Notes: generated by a model from the sequence alone, not told the origin. Counted from the first letter of the stretch, positions 1 through 9,287 are shown. The stretch: 64,000 bases of DNA from Hyphomicrobiales bacterium (GCA_900470095.1 UBZM01000010.1:114628-178627); one strand, 5' to 3'. Made by a program: numbers and translations.

Positions 1-1
1 C

Positions 2-1039
2 AGCCTCGATCACATCGGCCAGGCCCGGCTCGGCTGGAATATCGGCGATCCTCCTCGCCCCACGGCACGGATCAGATGGGTCAGCAGCGCAGCCGGCGAA
101 GTCCAGGTCGTGACGGGCACCGAGACCCGGGCATCGCTCTATCTTGTGACCCTGGGCATGAGCCTCGTGTTCCTCAAGGAGGTTCTGCCCGTTCTCGCCG
201 TGATGGCGGTCGCTGCCCTTCTGGCCACTCCGCTGGTGGTCCGAGGAGCCCTGGCTGGATTGGGCAGGGCAGCGGAGCAGGCCGAGCGCATCGAGATCGA
301 CCGGCGGGGCGTTCGCTTGCCCCTTGATGACGTGCCGGCCGAGATCGCGCCGCTGGTCACGGCGGTGAATGCCGCCCTTGGACGTCTCGACCGAGGCTAC
401 GAGCAACACAAGCGCTTCCTCGCGGCAGCCGCGCATGAACTGCGGACACCCGTCGCCATTCTCAATACGAGGCTGGCATCTCTGCCTGCGGGCGAAGAAA
501 AAGTGCGCCTCCTCCAGGATGTCGCGCGCCTGGCGACCATGATGGAGCAGCTTCTCGACCTTGAGCGACTCGATCAGCAGACGGACACGTTCACGCCCAT
601 GGACCTCAACGCGATTGCGAAGCGGGTCGTGGTCGACCTCGCCCCCCTGGCTTTCGCCGCAGGCTATCAGATGGAGTTCAAGCCTGAGGGAGATGCGGTT
701 ACGGTCATTGGAGATCCGCTCTCAGTCGAGCGAGCCCTGACCAATCTGGTCCAGAACGCGATCGAGCATGGCGGCCGCGCCGGAACGATTGCCGTTCGCG
801 TCGGTCACTCCGCGATCATCGACATCCAGGACGAGGGACGCGGCATTCCACGCGAGCAGCGCGAACGTGTCTTCGAGCCCTTTCAGAGGCTTCATGCGCA
901 AAGCCGAGGCTCGGGCCTCGGTCTCAACCTCGTTCGCGAGATCATGCATCGTCACGGAGGCGAGGTGCTTGCGCTTGATTCAGCGTCGGGTGGTGCCTGT
1001 CTCAGGATGGTCTTCCCCCAGCCAGACCTGGCCCTCTGA
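2..1039 (+). CDS. Sensor histidine kinase, C-terminal part (5' truncated by window)
   Basis: This is the C-terminal part of a membrane sensor kinase of a two-component system; the frame is open to the left edge, so the true start lies outside the window. A hydrophobic segment (LAVMAVAALLATPLVV) is followed by a HAMP-like linker, then the H-box HELRTPVA with the phospho-accepting His, an N-box (NLVQNAIEHG), the G1 box DEGRGIP and the G2 box GSGLGL, so dimerisation and ATPase domains are complete. A response regulator would be expected just upstream but is not visible. The ligand cannot be inferred because the sensor domain is missing. The family assignment is secure from the order of boxes. 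Confidence 0.9.
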   Translation, partial: SLDHIGQARLGWNIGDPPRPTARIRWVSSAAGEVQVVTGTETRASLYLVTLGMSLVFLKEVLPVLAVMAVAALLATPLVVRGALAGLGRAAEQAERIEIDRRGVRLPLDDVPAEIAPLVTAVNAALGRLDRGYEQHKRFLAAAAHELRTPVAILNTRLASLPAGEEKVRLLQDVARLATMMEQLLDLERLDQQTDTFTPMDLNAIAKRVVVDLAPLAFAAGYQMEFKPEGDAVTVIGDPLSVERALTNLVQNAIEHGGRAGTIAVRVGHSAIIDIQDEGRGIPREQRERVFEPFQRLHAQSRGSGLGLNLVREIMHRHGGEVLALDSASGGACLRMVFPQPDLAL

Positions 1040-1047
1040 GCCCGCAG

Positions 1048-1422
1048 CTATTTCCAGAAGCCGTTGTCCTTCGCCCTGTCCTTCGCCCTCTCCCGCCACC
1101 TCCGGGGCTGGTACACCGCATGGCAATCATACGCCTCTCCTAAGCTGGAGCGTCCGTCCGTGCACGGATCGTAGGGCGCGCGGCCTGCGTGCCAGCGCCG
1201 CAGCTCCGCCTCGCAATCGACCGCTCGGCCGAAGCTGAAGCGCCCATCCCTGCAGGGCGAATAGGGCTCGCGTTCGTCCTGGACCGATCGCACGGGCGGC
1301 GCGTTGGCGGGCAATGCCAGAATCAAGCCGGATTGGGGATGCGCCTCCGCCGAAACGGCGGAGGCCGAAAGCGTCAGCAGGGTGGCGACGCCTCTGGCAA
1401 TGCTGGTGCGAGCCCTGTCCAT
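1048..1422 (-). CDS. Small secreted protein with two Cys-containing tandem repeats
   Basis: I do not recognise a named family. The protein (124 aa) begins with a signal peptide (MDRARTSIARGVATLLTLSA, then an Ala-rich cleavage region before HPQSG), so it is probably periplasmic. The mature part carries two tandem copies of a unit reading PYxPCxDGRxSxGxAxDC, each with two Cys, followed by a basic tail. The paired Cys suggest one disulfide per repeat. The start at 1422 is preferred over the longer frame because AGGGAG lies just upstream and the signal peptide then begins at the first residue. It is convergent with the sensor kinase and divergent from rimO. Function unknown. Confidence 0.6.
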   Translation of the reverse strand: MDRARTSIARGVATLLTLSASAVSAEAHPQSGLILALPANAPPVRSVQDEREPYSPCRDGRFSFGRAVDCEAELRRWHAGRAPYDPCTDGRSSLGEAYDCHAVYQPRRWRERAKDRAKDNGFWK

Positions 1423-1638
1423 CGTGATCTCCCTGCGCGGCGAAGCAACAGCTGCTTTCGCCCGCCGGCATCGTCGCGGGGCTCGATTGAATGAACATTG
1501 CAAGTGACATGGAATCCGGCGGCTCTGCCTGCGATCCCGGTTGCAATTTGCAAAACCTCTAAAAACACGTCAAAGGAAGCGCCATATGCGCCGGCCCCGC
1601 CGCGCCCCTTCCTGATCCAGTGTCCGAGCTTGTCGCCG

Positions 1639-2958
1639 ATGAACGCCGTCGCGCCGAAGATTTCTTTCGTCTCCCTGGGCTGCCCCAAGGCCCTCGTCGA
1701 TTCCGAACGCATCATCACCTCGCTGCGCTCGGAAGGTTACGAGCTCACCAAGAGCCATGCGGGCGCTGATCTCGTCATCGTCAATACCTGCGGCTTCCTC
1801 GACAGCGCCAAGGCGGAGTCGCTGGAGGCGATCGGCTCGGCCATGGCTGAGAACGGCAAGGTCATCGTCACCGGCTGCATGGGCGCCGAGCCCGAGCAAA
1901 TCCGCGACGCCTTCCCGAACGTGCTGGCGATCACCGGCCCGCAGGCCTATGAGAGCGTCGTCTCGGCTGTGCATCAAGCGGTGCCGCCCAGGCACGATCC
2001 CTTTGTCGACCTGGTCCCGGACCAGGGCATCAAGCTCACCCCGAGGCACTACGCCTATCTCAAGATTTCAGAGGGTTGCAACAATCGCTGCAGCTTCTGC
2101 ATTATCCCGAAGCTGCGCGGGGACCTGGTCTCGCGACCGATCGGCGATGTGCTGCGCGAGGCCGAGAAGCTGGTCAAGGCTGGCGTCAAGGAGCTGCTGG
2201 TCATCTCCCAGGACACCAGCGCCTACGGCCTCGATGTCAAATATGCCCCCTCGCTCTGGAAGGATCGCGAGGTCCGCACGCGCTTCTTCGAGCTGGCGCG
2301 GGAACTCGGCCAGATGGGGGTCTGGGTGCGGATGCACTATGTCTATCCCTATCCGCATGTCGACGAGGTCATCCCGCTGATGCAGGAAGGGCTCATTCTG
2401 CCCTATCTCGATATTCCCTTTCAGCACGCATCTCCCAGCGTTCTCAAGGCGATGAAGCGCCCGGCTCACCAGGACCGCACGCTCGACCGCCTGCGCAAAT
2501 GGCGCGAGATCTGTCCCGATCTCGCCATCCGCTCGACCTTCATCGTCGGCTTCCCAGGCGAGACGGAAGAGGATGTCCAGTTCCTGCTCGACTGGCTGAA
2601 GGAAGCAAAGCTCGAGCGCGTCGGCTGCTTCAAATACGAGCCGGTCAAGGGTGCGCCTGCCAATGATCTCGGCCTGCCGCTGATCCCGGAGGACGAGAAG
2701 GAAGCGCGCTGGCATCGTTTCATGAAGGCGCAGGCAGAAATCAGCACCCGGATCGTCAAGAGCCGGGTCGGCAAGCGCATTCAGGTGATCATCGACGAGG
2801 CCGGCCCAACGGTCGCCAAGGGCCGCTCGAAATGGGATGCGCCCGAGATCGACGGCAATGTCTATGTTGCGAGCCGTCGGCCGCTCAGGGCCGGCGACAT
2901 CGTGACCGTGAAGATCGAGCGGGCCGACGCTTATGATCTGCACGGAATGGCGGTCTGA
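1639..2958 (+). CDS. rimO: Ribosomal protein S12 methylthiotransferase RimO
   Basis: RimO is a radical-SAM enzyme that adds a methylthio group to the conserved Asp (Asp89 in E. coli numbering) of ribosomal protein S12, using two iron-sulfur clusters. The 439-residue product has the N-terminal cluster cysteines C15 ([12 protein letters not shown]), C51 (NTCGFL) and C80 (TGCMGAE), and the radical-SAM CxxxCxxC at C147, C151 and C154 ([11 protein letters not shown]). A TRAM-like domain closes the protein ([10 protein letters not shown], then a [16 protein letters not shown] tail). The SLGCPKxLVDSE signature separates RimO from its tRNA paralogue MiaB. The start at 1639 is chosen because the extra 47 upstream codons are not family-like. 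The gene stands alone. Confidence 0.95.
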   Translation: MNAVAPKISFVSLGCPKALVDSERIITSLRSEGYELTKSHAGADLVIVNTCGFLDSAKAESLEAIGSAMAENGKVIVTGCMGAEPEQIRDAFPNVLAITGPQAYESVVSAVHQAVPPRHDPFVDLVPDQGIKLTPRHYAYLKISEGCNNRCSFCIIPKLRGDLVSRPIGDVLREAEKLVKAGVKELLVISQDTSAYGLDVKYAPSLWKDREVRTRFFELARELGQMGVWVRMHYVYPYPHVDEVIPLMQEGLILPYLDIPFQHASPSVLKAMKRPAHQDRTLDRLRKWREICPDLAIRSTFIVGFPGETEEDVQFLLDWLKEAKLERVGCFKYEPVKGAPANDLGLPLIPEDEKEARWHRFMKAQAEISTRIVKSRVGKRIQVIIDEAGPTVAKGRSKWDAPEIDGNVYVASRRPLRAGDIVTVKIERADAYDLHGMAV

Positions 2959-3025
2959 TCGGGCCGGGCTGCTTTCGCAAGGGGCGCGGATGATCTGTCG
3001 CCGCGCCGCATGATTGAGGACCTCG

Positions 3026-3331
3026 CTACCTCAGGCGGGTCCGAAGGAGCGCGACCACACGCATCGGCGGGCTCCGTGTCGGAGGCGGCGCGCTACAGAT
3101 ATGCCTTGCGCCATTTGCGCGGCCGCCGCGGAGCTCGACGGCGCGAGTGAGCCGCGCCTTCCCCGATGGGGCTTCGCGCAGCAGCTGAAACACCGAAGGG
3201 GCGCTTCCGCCCGCTGCACCCTCACCGTCCCGACGACCTCCGTCGCCGCCGCTGCTTTGCTGAGCCATTGCGACCGTCGAAATGGTGAGAGAGGCCAGGA
3301 GCAGACCGGTGAAGCGAAGTGTCCGGTTCAT
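3026..3331 (-). CDS. Hypothetical small secreted protein
   Basis: This 101-residue product starts with a convincing signal peptide (MNRTLRFTGLLLASLTI, cleavage expected after AMA), followed by a Gly-rich low-complexity stretch and a basic region with no recognisable domain. A GGGAG ribosome binding site lies just upstream of the ATG at 3331. It is convergent with rimO and lies downstream, on the same strand, of the membrane protein at 3399-4478. The secretion signal and ribosome site support it being real; the C-terminal two thirds looks unconstrained and may be poorly conserved. No function can be assigned. Confidence 0.5.
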   Translation of the reverse strand: MNRTLRFTGLLLASLTISTVAMAQQSSGGDGGRRDGEGAAGGSAPSVFQLLREAPSGKARLTRAVELRGGRANGARHICSAPPPTRSPPMRVVALLRTRLR

Positions 3332-3398
3332 GACATGTCTCCCGAATGAGGGTCAGCAACGGCTGCCCCTCATTGGTCGCATCATCTCCGGAACAGGT

Positions 3399-4478
3399 TC
3401 ACACGCTTCGGAACGATGACTGGTTCTGCCGTCGCCTGGCGGAACCGAGGCGCCCGAGCCAGCAGCCAAATCTCTGCGCGAGCATGGCCAGCGCCACCGC
3501 ATAACCGAACAGGGCGAAGATCCAGCTCGTGGTCGTGAGGCTGAGCGCCCCCAGCACCAGCGCCGACCGTCCGAGCACTTTCAGGACCGCACGGGTGGTG
3601 GAACCCTTGGCGGCGCTCAGCCGTGCCGCTCGCCCGATATCACCGGCGTTGTCGGCAACCGCGAGAACCTGGCGCAGGCCGGCCTGGCCGGTACGGGCAT
3701 AGAGCGCGCCGGCATCCTGCCCAAGCGTGGCAAGGCGCGCCATCGCCGCCGGCCGCACGATCGCAGCCGAGGATGCGCGGGCTGCTGCCAGGTCGAAGCG
3801 CGCAGCTGCGGTGAGACTGGCCGTCAGAGCCGGACGATCGACGGCTCCCGCGGCCATGCGGGTGAGATTGGCCGTCAGCTTTGGCGAAAGCATGCCGGCC
3901 TTGGCCGTTGCCTTGACGACGCTGAGACCGCCACGCGCCGGCAGGCCGCTGCCCAGGCTCGCCCATGTCGCAACGCTCAGAGCGAGCCCGCCCGCAGCCA
4001 GCACCAGGACGACATAATCCGTTGTCTCGCCGCGGAGCAGTTTCTGGCCTTCGCCGGCGAGGTCTCGCAGGTCGCCGACACCGACAACGTCGCTGACCAC
4101 CGCCCCGGCGAAGCCGGCATTGCTCACGCGTTCGCCCGACACGAAACCGGACCCGAAATCCTTGAGCGCGCGTGTCGTCGCCTCGTTCTGCAAACGGGCG
4201 AGGCGTTCGCGCTGGTCCTCAGTGACGGTGATGCGATGCTCGGCGGCCAGATCGACAAAGCTGCCGGCAAGCTCGGTGTCGCCAGCGGCAATCGCGGCAT
4301 CGATCTCGTCTGCGATGCGCCCGGACGCAAGCACGCCCTGCAGACGCAGGTCAGACAGGGCGACGGGATCATTGGCCGCCGCCTGCAGTTGCAGGCCATT
4401 CCATCCGCGCGGCAGCACCAATGCTCCCGCACCGATCAGCGCCGGCACGACACACAGTGCCTGAATCGCCTTCTTCAT
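3399..4478 (-). CDS. Hypothetical membrane protein, Ala-rich
   Basis: The 359-residue product is not one I can name. It opens with a hydrophobic signal or anchor (residues about 5-25, ALCVVPALIGAGALVLP), has a soluble stretch rich in short charged helices (about 30-130), a membrane segment near 150-175 (YVVLVLAAGGLALSVATW), a long Ala/Leu-rich amphipathic region (about 190-300), and a C-terminal pair of hydrophobic segments (SALVLGALSL and IFALFGYAVALAML) before a basic tail. The tail positions suggest a cytoplasmic C-terminus by the positive-inside rule. Codon use resembles its neighbours. It may belong to a lineage-restricted family of inner-membrane proteins. Confidence 0.65.
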   Translation of the reverse strand: MKKAIQALCVVPALIGAGALVLPRGWNGLQLQAAANDPVALSDLRLQGVLASGRIADEIDAAIAAGDTELAGSFVDLAAEHRITVTEDQRERLARLQNEATTRALKDFGSGFVSGERVSNAGFAGAVVSDVVGVGDLRDLAGEGQKLLRGETTDYVVLVLAAGGLALSVATWASLGSGLPARGGLSVVKATAKAGMLSPKLTANLTRMAAGAVDRPALTASLTAAARFDLAAARASSAAIVRPAAMARLATLGQDAGALYARTGQAGLRQVLAVADNAGDIGRAARLSAAKGSTTRAVLKVLGRSALVLGALSLTTTSWIFALFGYAVALAMLAQRFGCWLGRLGSARRRQNQSSFRSV

Positions 4479-4564
4479 CGTGCCCAGCCACCCGTCCTGC
4501 CGCCCTGGCGGCAGAACGCTTAGTCAGGAATCTGGGCAAGATTGCTGCGACGAGGCGTTGAACG

Positions 4565-5539
4565 CTACGGAATGAGGACCGTCGAGCCCGTCGTAGCGCG
4601 GCTCTCCAGCGTGCGATGCGCCTCGGCTGCATCCTTCAGCGGGAAGGTTGCGTTCACCGGTATCGTAACCTTGCCCGAGGTGACGGCGCCGAACAGGTTC
4701 TTCGCCATCTCGACCATGGTCTCGCGCTTTGCGGTGTGAGAGTTCAGTGTCGGACGGGTGACATAGAGCGAGCCCTTTGCAGCGAGGATGCCGAGATTGA
4801 ACGCTTCGACCGCGCCCGACGCATTGCCGAAGCTCGCAAGCACGCCAAAGGGCTTGAGCGAGTCGAGCGAAGCCATGAACGTGTCCTTGCCGACGCCGTC
4901 ATAGACCACGTCGCAGAGCTTTCCGCCGGTGATGTCCTTGACCCGCGCCGCCACATTCTCGTCGCGGTAGAGAATGACCTCGTCGGCGCCATGGGCCTTG
5001 GCGAGTTCGGCTTTGTCCTTGGAGCCTGCGGTGCCGATCACGGTCGCGCCAAGTGCCTTGCCCCACTGGCACAGGATCAGACCGGTGCCACCTGCGGCAG
5101 CATGCACGAGGATCGTGTCGCCCGGCTTCACCTTGTAGGTCCGGTGCAGCAGGTATTCGGCGGTCAAGCCCTTCAGCATCATGCTGGCAGCGACCTCAAA
5201 GGAGATCGAAGCCGGCAGCGCCACGGTCGACGCAGCCGCCACGATGCGCTCCTCGGCATAGGCTCCGAGCGTCGCAACGCAGGCAACGCGGTCGCCGGGC
5301 TTGAACTCGGTGACATTGGGGCCGACGGCAAGGACTTCACCTGCCGACTCATTGCCCAGCACGAAGGGCAGTTTGGGCGCCGCGTAAAGGCCCGACCGAA
5401 AATACGTGTCGATGAAGTTGAGGCCGATCGCGCGGTTCCTCACCAGAAGCTCGCCAGGCCCGGGGGCCGGCAACGTAACGTCCTCGTATTTCAGAACTTC
5501 GGGTCCGCCGGTCTGGTGAACGCGTATCGCCTTGACCAT
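4565..5539 (-). CDS. Zinc-independent quinone oxidoreductase (zeta-crystallin type MDR)
   Basis: A medium-chain dehydrogenase/reductase of the quinone oxidoreductase (QOR) group, expected to reduce quinones or enones with NADPH in the cytoplasm. The 324-residue product has the GroES-like N-terminal fold with the NFIDTYFRSGLY signature (residues 41-52), the GNESAGEV segment, and the nucleotide-binding AAAGGTG motif at 147-153. The catalytic zinc ligands of alcohol dehydrogenases are absent, as is normal for QOR. The start at 5539 (MVKAIRVHQTGGPEVL) matches the family N-terminus; the 44-codon upstream extension is Arg/Pro-rich and unlikely. It is transcribed alone, divergent from the monooxygenase at 5777. 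Confidence 0.9.
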   Translation of the reverse strand: MVKAIRVHQTGGPEVLKYEDVTLPAPGPGELLVRNRAIGLNFIDTYFRSGLYAAPKLPFVLGNESAGEVLAVGPNVTEFKPGDRVACVATLGAYAEERIVAAASTVALPASISFEVAASMMLKGLTAEYLLHRTYKVKPGDTILVHAAAGGTGLILCQWGKALGATVIGTAGSKDKAELAKAHGADEVILYRDENVAARVKDITGGKLCDVVYDGVGKDTFMASLDSLKPFGVLASFGNASGAVEAFNLGILAAKGSLYVTRPTLNSHTAKRETMVEMAKNLFGAVTSGKVTIPVNATFPLKDAAEAHRTLESRATTGSTVLIP

Positions 5540-5776
5540 TGAAATCGCTCCATCACGTGAAGGCCGGACCATAGGGACTTGCATCGCATCAGCGCAACGG
5601 CCGGGCCGCGGGGCGGGCCGGCGCCCAACGCCGGGCCGGGCGGACGAGGGTGCAGGATCGGCGCGCGCCATGAGCGCTTCCGCCCTTCGCTACGGCTGAT
5701 CGTCACGTGGCCTCAGTGTAAACCTGCGACGCAGCGCGGACTGGCCAGACGCCTTCGGGTCGGCTAGCCAAGTGTC

Positions 5777-6964
5777 ATGACTTCGCGCGCTACGCTCCCG
5801 CATCCTGATCAAGCCGAGATCGCCATCGTCGGCGCCGGCGCCGTTGGGCTGGCCGCCGCGCTCGCCTGTGCGGCAGATGGCTGGCAGGTCACCGTATTCG
5901 GCCGCCCGGTCGCCCCGCGAGACGGTCGCACCGTGGCGCTGCTCGACGGCTCCTGGCGCATGCTCGCCGAGCTCGGCTTGCTTCCGGCCCTCGATGACAA
6001 GGCGGCTCCGCTCGCGGTGATGCGCCTTGTCGATGACACCGGCAGCCTGTTCCGGCAGCCACCGGTCGAGTTCTACGCGTCCGAACTCGGGCTCGACGCT
6101 TTCGGCTGGAATGTCGAGAATGCCGATCTCGTTGCCGTGCTGGCCGCGCATGTCGAGGCCAACCCGAATATCCGGACCGTGCCCCATATGGTTTCGGCGA
6201 TCGAAGCCGCCGCTGACGGCGTCAGGATTTCCGGTGCCGAGTTCGGGCCCTTCCGCGCCGGGCTGGTGATCGGCGCGGACGGTCGCCAATCGCGCGTCCG
6301 GGACGCTGCCGGGATCACCACCAGGGACTGGCGCTATCCGCAGACTGCCTTGACGGCGATCCTCGGCCACCGCCGCGATCATCGTGAGACCTCGACGGAA
6401 TTCCACACCCGCAGCGGCCCCTGCACGCTCGTCCCCCTGCCCGGCCGTCGCTCCTCGCTGGTCTGGATGCTCGAGCCGAAGGAGGCCGAGCGTATTGCCG
6501 CGCTGGACGATGCCACGTTCGCCCGCAGCGTCGAGACGCAGACGCATTCCCTGCTCGGGGCCATGATCGTCGAGGGGGCGCGTGGACGCGTTCCCATGGG
6601 CGGCCTCTCGGTCACACGTTTCGGGGCGAACCGGATGGCATTGATCGGGGAAGCAGCACATGTCTTCCCGCCGATCGGCGCTCAGGGGCTCAATCTCGGC
6701 CTGCGCGACGTCGCAGCCCTGCGTCGTGTCCTGCAGGACGCTGACGACCCGGGCAGCGACGCGGTGATGACCGCCTATGATTCGGCACGGCAAACGGATG
6801 TGCGGCTACGTACCGGCGCGGTCGACGCCCTGAACCGGACCTTGCTGACCGACCTGCTCCCGGCCGATCTGATGCGTGGCGCAGGTCTGCTCGCGCTCTC
6901 GCAAATCGGGCCGTTGCGCCGGATCGTCATGCGCCAGGGCTTGGCCGGCGGCATGGCCAACTGA
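5777..6964 (+). CDS. UbiH/COQ6-family FAD-dependent monooxygenase
   Basis: A class A flavoprotein hydroxylase of the UbiH/UbiF/VisC/COQ6 group, which hydroxylates the ubiquinone ring at the inner membrane. The 395 residues show the FAD dinucleotide-binding GAGAVG at 19-24, the GADGRQS segment (about 166-172, the DG motif that contacts FAD and NADPH) and the C-terminal FAD ribityl motif GEAAHVFPPIGAQGLN (about 292-307), which includes the family's GAQGLN signature. This supports ubiquinone biosynthesis, but the exact ring position (C5, C6 or a broad UbiL-like specificity) cannot be told from sequence. It is convergent with the CaiB-like gene at 6976, only 11 bp away. Confidence 0.85.
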   Translation: MTSRATLPHPDQAEIAIVGAGAVGLAAALACAADGWQVTVFGRPVAPRDGRTVALLDGSWRMLAELGLLPALDDKAAPLAVMRLVDDTGSLFRQPPVEFYASELGLDAFGWNVENADLVAVLAAHVEANPNIRTVPHMVSAIEAAADGVRISGAEFGPFRAGLVIGADGRQSRVRDAAGITTRDWRYPQTALTAILGHRRDHRETSTEFHTRSGPCTLVPLPGRRSSLVWMLEPKEAERIAALDDATFARSVETQTHSLLGAMIVEGARGRVPMGGLSVTRFGANRMALIGEAAHVFPPIGAQGLNLGLRDVAALRRVLQDADDPGSDAVMTAYDSARQTDVRLRTGAVDALNRTLLTDLLPADLMRGAGLLALSQIGPLRRIVMRQGLAGGMAN

Positions 6965-6975
6965 GCAGCCCGCTG

Positions 6976-8109
6976 TCAGTCCCCCCTGTCGGGTTCTGCC
7001 TGCAGCAACTCCTGATCACCGCCGCTCGACGGAACGCGCAGCAAGGCTGGCGCGTGTTCCCGGAAAACCGGGGCCAATGGCAAGGGTGTCGAGACAAGGC
7101 GCCTGCCTCCCGGCTCCTCTGCCTGGTTGTCGAGCTGGCCGCGCGCAGTCAGGTGCGGATCGGCCAGCGCCTCCTCGAGGCTGCGCACGACCGTGCAGCA
7201 GCAATCGCGCGGCTCGAGATAGCTGCGCCAGTACGGCGCCGGCTCCGACGCAATGATGGCGGCGATCGCGGAGCGCGTCGCCTCCGGGTTCATGCGGTCA
7301 TCGCGCAGGGCGGGATCGAGCGAAATCGCCTCGCAAAAAACCTCCCAGAATTTCTGCTCCAGAGCGCCGACCGCGAGAAACCAGCCATCGCCGGTCGCAT
7401 AGAGCCCGTAGCGCGGGCTTCCGCCGGTCAGGAGCCCCTCGCCGCCTTCCGGCCAGTTCCCGGTCACCTGCCCCTGGGCAAGGCTGTACCAGGTGAAGGT
7501 CGGCATCGCGTCGCTCATGGCGATGTCGAGATGACAGCCGCGACCGGTACGCTCGCGCTGGCGCAGCGCCAGCAGGATGTTGAGCGCCGCCGGCATCGCC
7601 CCGCCTCCGATATCGGCAACGAGTGTCGGCGGCAGCGGTGGCGGCTCGCCGCGCTTCAGCGATTGGCCGAGCAGCCCGCCGATCGCCTGATAATTGATGT
7701 CGTGCCCAGCATCTTGGGAGCGCGGCCCAGTTTGGCCATAGCCGCTGATCGAGCAATAGATCAGCCGGGGATTGATCGTGTGGAGGGCTTCGAAACCGAG
7801 ACCAAGCCGCTCCATCACGCCAGGGCGGAACTGCTCGATCAGGATGTCGGCGCGTTCGACCAGAGGGCGCAACAACTCAACGGAATCGGACGACTTCAGG
7901 TCGATCTCGATGCTCTTCTTGCCGCGGTTGAGCGCGGCGAAGGGAGCCGAGGTCTCGCCGAAGCGCGGCGGGAAGCGGCGGAGGTCCTCGCCGCCCGGCC
8001 GCTCGATCCGGATGATCTCGGCACCCGCCTCGGCCAGGAACAGGCTCGCGAGCGGGCCCGGCAGCAGTGTCGAGAAATCCAGAACCAGAAGGTCGTCGAG
8101 CGGCAGCAT
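6976..8109 (-). CDS. CaiB/BaiF family protein, alpha-methylacyl-CoA racemase-like
   Basis: A class III CoA-transferase fold protein of 377 residues. Within this superfamily it looks most like alpha-methylacyl-CoA racemases: it has GHDINY with His136, and an Asp at 166 in LVADIGGG, matching the His/Asp acid-base pair of AMACR, together with GSPRYGLYATGDGWFLAVGALE. CoA-transferases of the family use a different catalytic Asp. The N-terminal DLLVLDFSTLLPGPLAS and RIERPGGEDLR are general family signatures. It lies 36 bp downstream of the AEC transporter on the same strand, so the two are probably cotranscribed. Substrate is unknown; a branched or hydroxylated acyl-CoA is inferred from the neighbouring lyase. 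Confidence 0.85.
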   Translation of the reverse strand: MLPLDDLLVLDFSTLLPGPLASLFLAEAGAEIIRIERPGGEDLRRFPPRFGETSAPFAALNRGKKSIEIDLKSSDSVELLRPLVERADILIEQFRPGVMERLGLGFEALHTINPRLIYCSISGYGQTGPRSQDAGHDINYQAIGGLLGQSLKRGEPPPLPPTLVADIGGGAMPAALNILLALRQRERTGRGCHLDIAMSDAMPTFTWYSLAQGQVTGNWPEGGEGLLTGGSPRYGLYATGDGWFLAVGALEQKFWEVFCEAISLDPALRDDRMNPEATRSAIAAIIASEPAPYWRSYLEPRDCCCTVVRSLEEALADPHLTARGQLDNQAEEPGGRRLVSTPLPLAPVFREHAPALLRVPSSGGDQELLQAEPDRGD

Positions 8110-8145
8110 CGCGATCCCGGGGATTGGACGGGCGCAGGGCAGCCG

Positions 8146-9117
8146 TCAGGGAAACAGGTCTGCCGCCATCCTGCCCGTCTTCACCAGCCACAGGAAGCCC
8201 GTCAGCGTCACCATGGAGACGATGGTGCCGACGAGGATGCAGGCCGAGGCGCGCTCGACGCCGACCTTGTACTGCGTCGAGATCACGAAGATGTTCAGGG
8301 CCGGCGGCAGCGCCGCCATGATCACCGCCGCATAGACCCAGGGGTCGGCGAAGTTTCCGAGCGCCGAGAGCAGCACCCAGACCAGGAGCGGGTGCAGGAT
8401 GAGCTTGACCGCAACCAGGGCCGGCACTTCCGCGGGCATCGACCTCATTGGCCGCAGTGCCACGGTGACGCCAAGCAGGAACAGCGCGCAAGGAGCTGCC
8501 GCCTGCGACAGCCAGAGCGTCATCTTGTCGAGTGCAGTCGGCAATTCGAGCTTGGTGTAACTCGCGATCACGCCGGCCAGGGTCGCGAGATTGAAGGGGT
8601 GCGTCAGCACCTTCCAGAGCACCTCGCCGGCCGTCGCGAGAAAGCCCTTCTTCTCGACGCCGGCCAGGGCCATCAGGAAGGGCACCAGCGAAAACAGCAG
8701 AATATTGTCGAAGACAAAGATCAGCGCCACCGGCGCGCTCGCGACCGGCCCGAGCGCGGCCAGGATCAGCGGTGGGCCCATATAGCCGATATTCGAGTAG
8801 GAGCCGGCGACAGCCTGCATCACTGCCTGCGGCATATGCCCCCGCGTCGATTTCAAGCCGATGAGGAACGAGAGCGAGAAGACACAGAAGGTGGAGAGCG
8901 TCGTGGCGCCGACAAATCCCCAGTTCGAGAGTTCGCTCAGCGGCTTGTCGGCAATCAGGCGATAGAACAGCGCCGGCAGGGCGATGTAGATCAGGAAGTA
9001 CTGCATCCAGGCCAGCCCCTCTTCGGGGAGCCGCTTGTAGCGCCCGACAGCAAAGCCAAGGACGATCAGGCCGAAGAACGGCGCGACCAGATTGAACAGG
9101 CTGGCAAGCTCGGCCAT
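8146..9117 (-). CDS. AEC family transporter (auxin efflux carrier fold)
   Basis: A secondary transporter of the auxin-efflux-carrier family, bacterial members of which move organic acids such as malonate or malate across the inner membrane. The 323-residue product has about ten hydrophobic segments in two bundles, starting with LFNLVAPFFGLIVLGFAVGR and YFLIYIALPALFYRLIA, a conserved family opening. The start at 9117 (MAELASLFNLV) is preferred because the 42 upstream codons are basic and not membrane-like; the ribosome site there (GAGG, about 11 bases upstream) is weak. Probably the first gene of a two-gene unit with the AMACR-like enzyme. The neighbouring malyl-CoA-lyase-like gene suggests an organic-acid substrate. 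Confidence 0.85.
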   Translation of the reverse strand: MAELASLFNLVAPFFGLIVLGFAVGRYKRLPEEGLAWMQYFLIYIALPALFYRLIADKPLSELSNWGFVGATTLSTFCVFSLSFLIGLKSTRGHMPQAVMQAVAGSYSNIGYMGPPLILAALGPVASAPVALIFVFDNILLFSLVPFLMALAGVEKKGFLATAGEVLWKVLTHPFNLATLAGVIASYTKLELPTALDKMTLWLSQAAAPCALFLLGVTVALRPMRSMPAEVPALVAVKLILHPLLVWVLLSALGNFADPWVYAAVIMAALPPALNIFVISTQYKVGVERASACILVGTIVSMVTLTGFLWLVKTGRMAADLFP

Positions 9118-9241
9118 AAACGCTGGAACCTCGGGCGGGCGCACCTCCCCGGATGGCAGGCAGGCGCATCGCCGCGGTTTAACGGGTTGAAAGCCAACGG
9201 CAAAGCCGCGCAGCGCATCGCTCACAACCGGGCAGCGCATC

Positions 9242-9287
9242 ACCTAGGAATATGATCAGCAATCGTTTTTGGTCTTTTTTCCTAGGT
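9242..9287. promoter_or_regulatory. Inverted repeat with CCTAGG arms between divergent genes (putative operator)
   Basis: Two perfect 9-base arms, ACCTAGGAA (9242-9250) and TTCCTAGGT (9279-9287), flank an AT-rich stretch in the gap between the AEC transporter and the lyase-like gene. Centre-to-centre distance is 37 bases, and each arm contains the self-complementary CCTAGG. The local base composition is strikingly AT-rich for this window. The arrangement suits a regulator that binds both arms and controls both divergent units. No regulator gene is adjacent, so the binding protein is unknown. Confidence 0.45.

Noticed and set aside
7054..9255. 733-codon frame antisense to the CaiB-like and AEC genes
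   Set aside because: Runs across two well-supported genes and their gap; highly charged product without domains.
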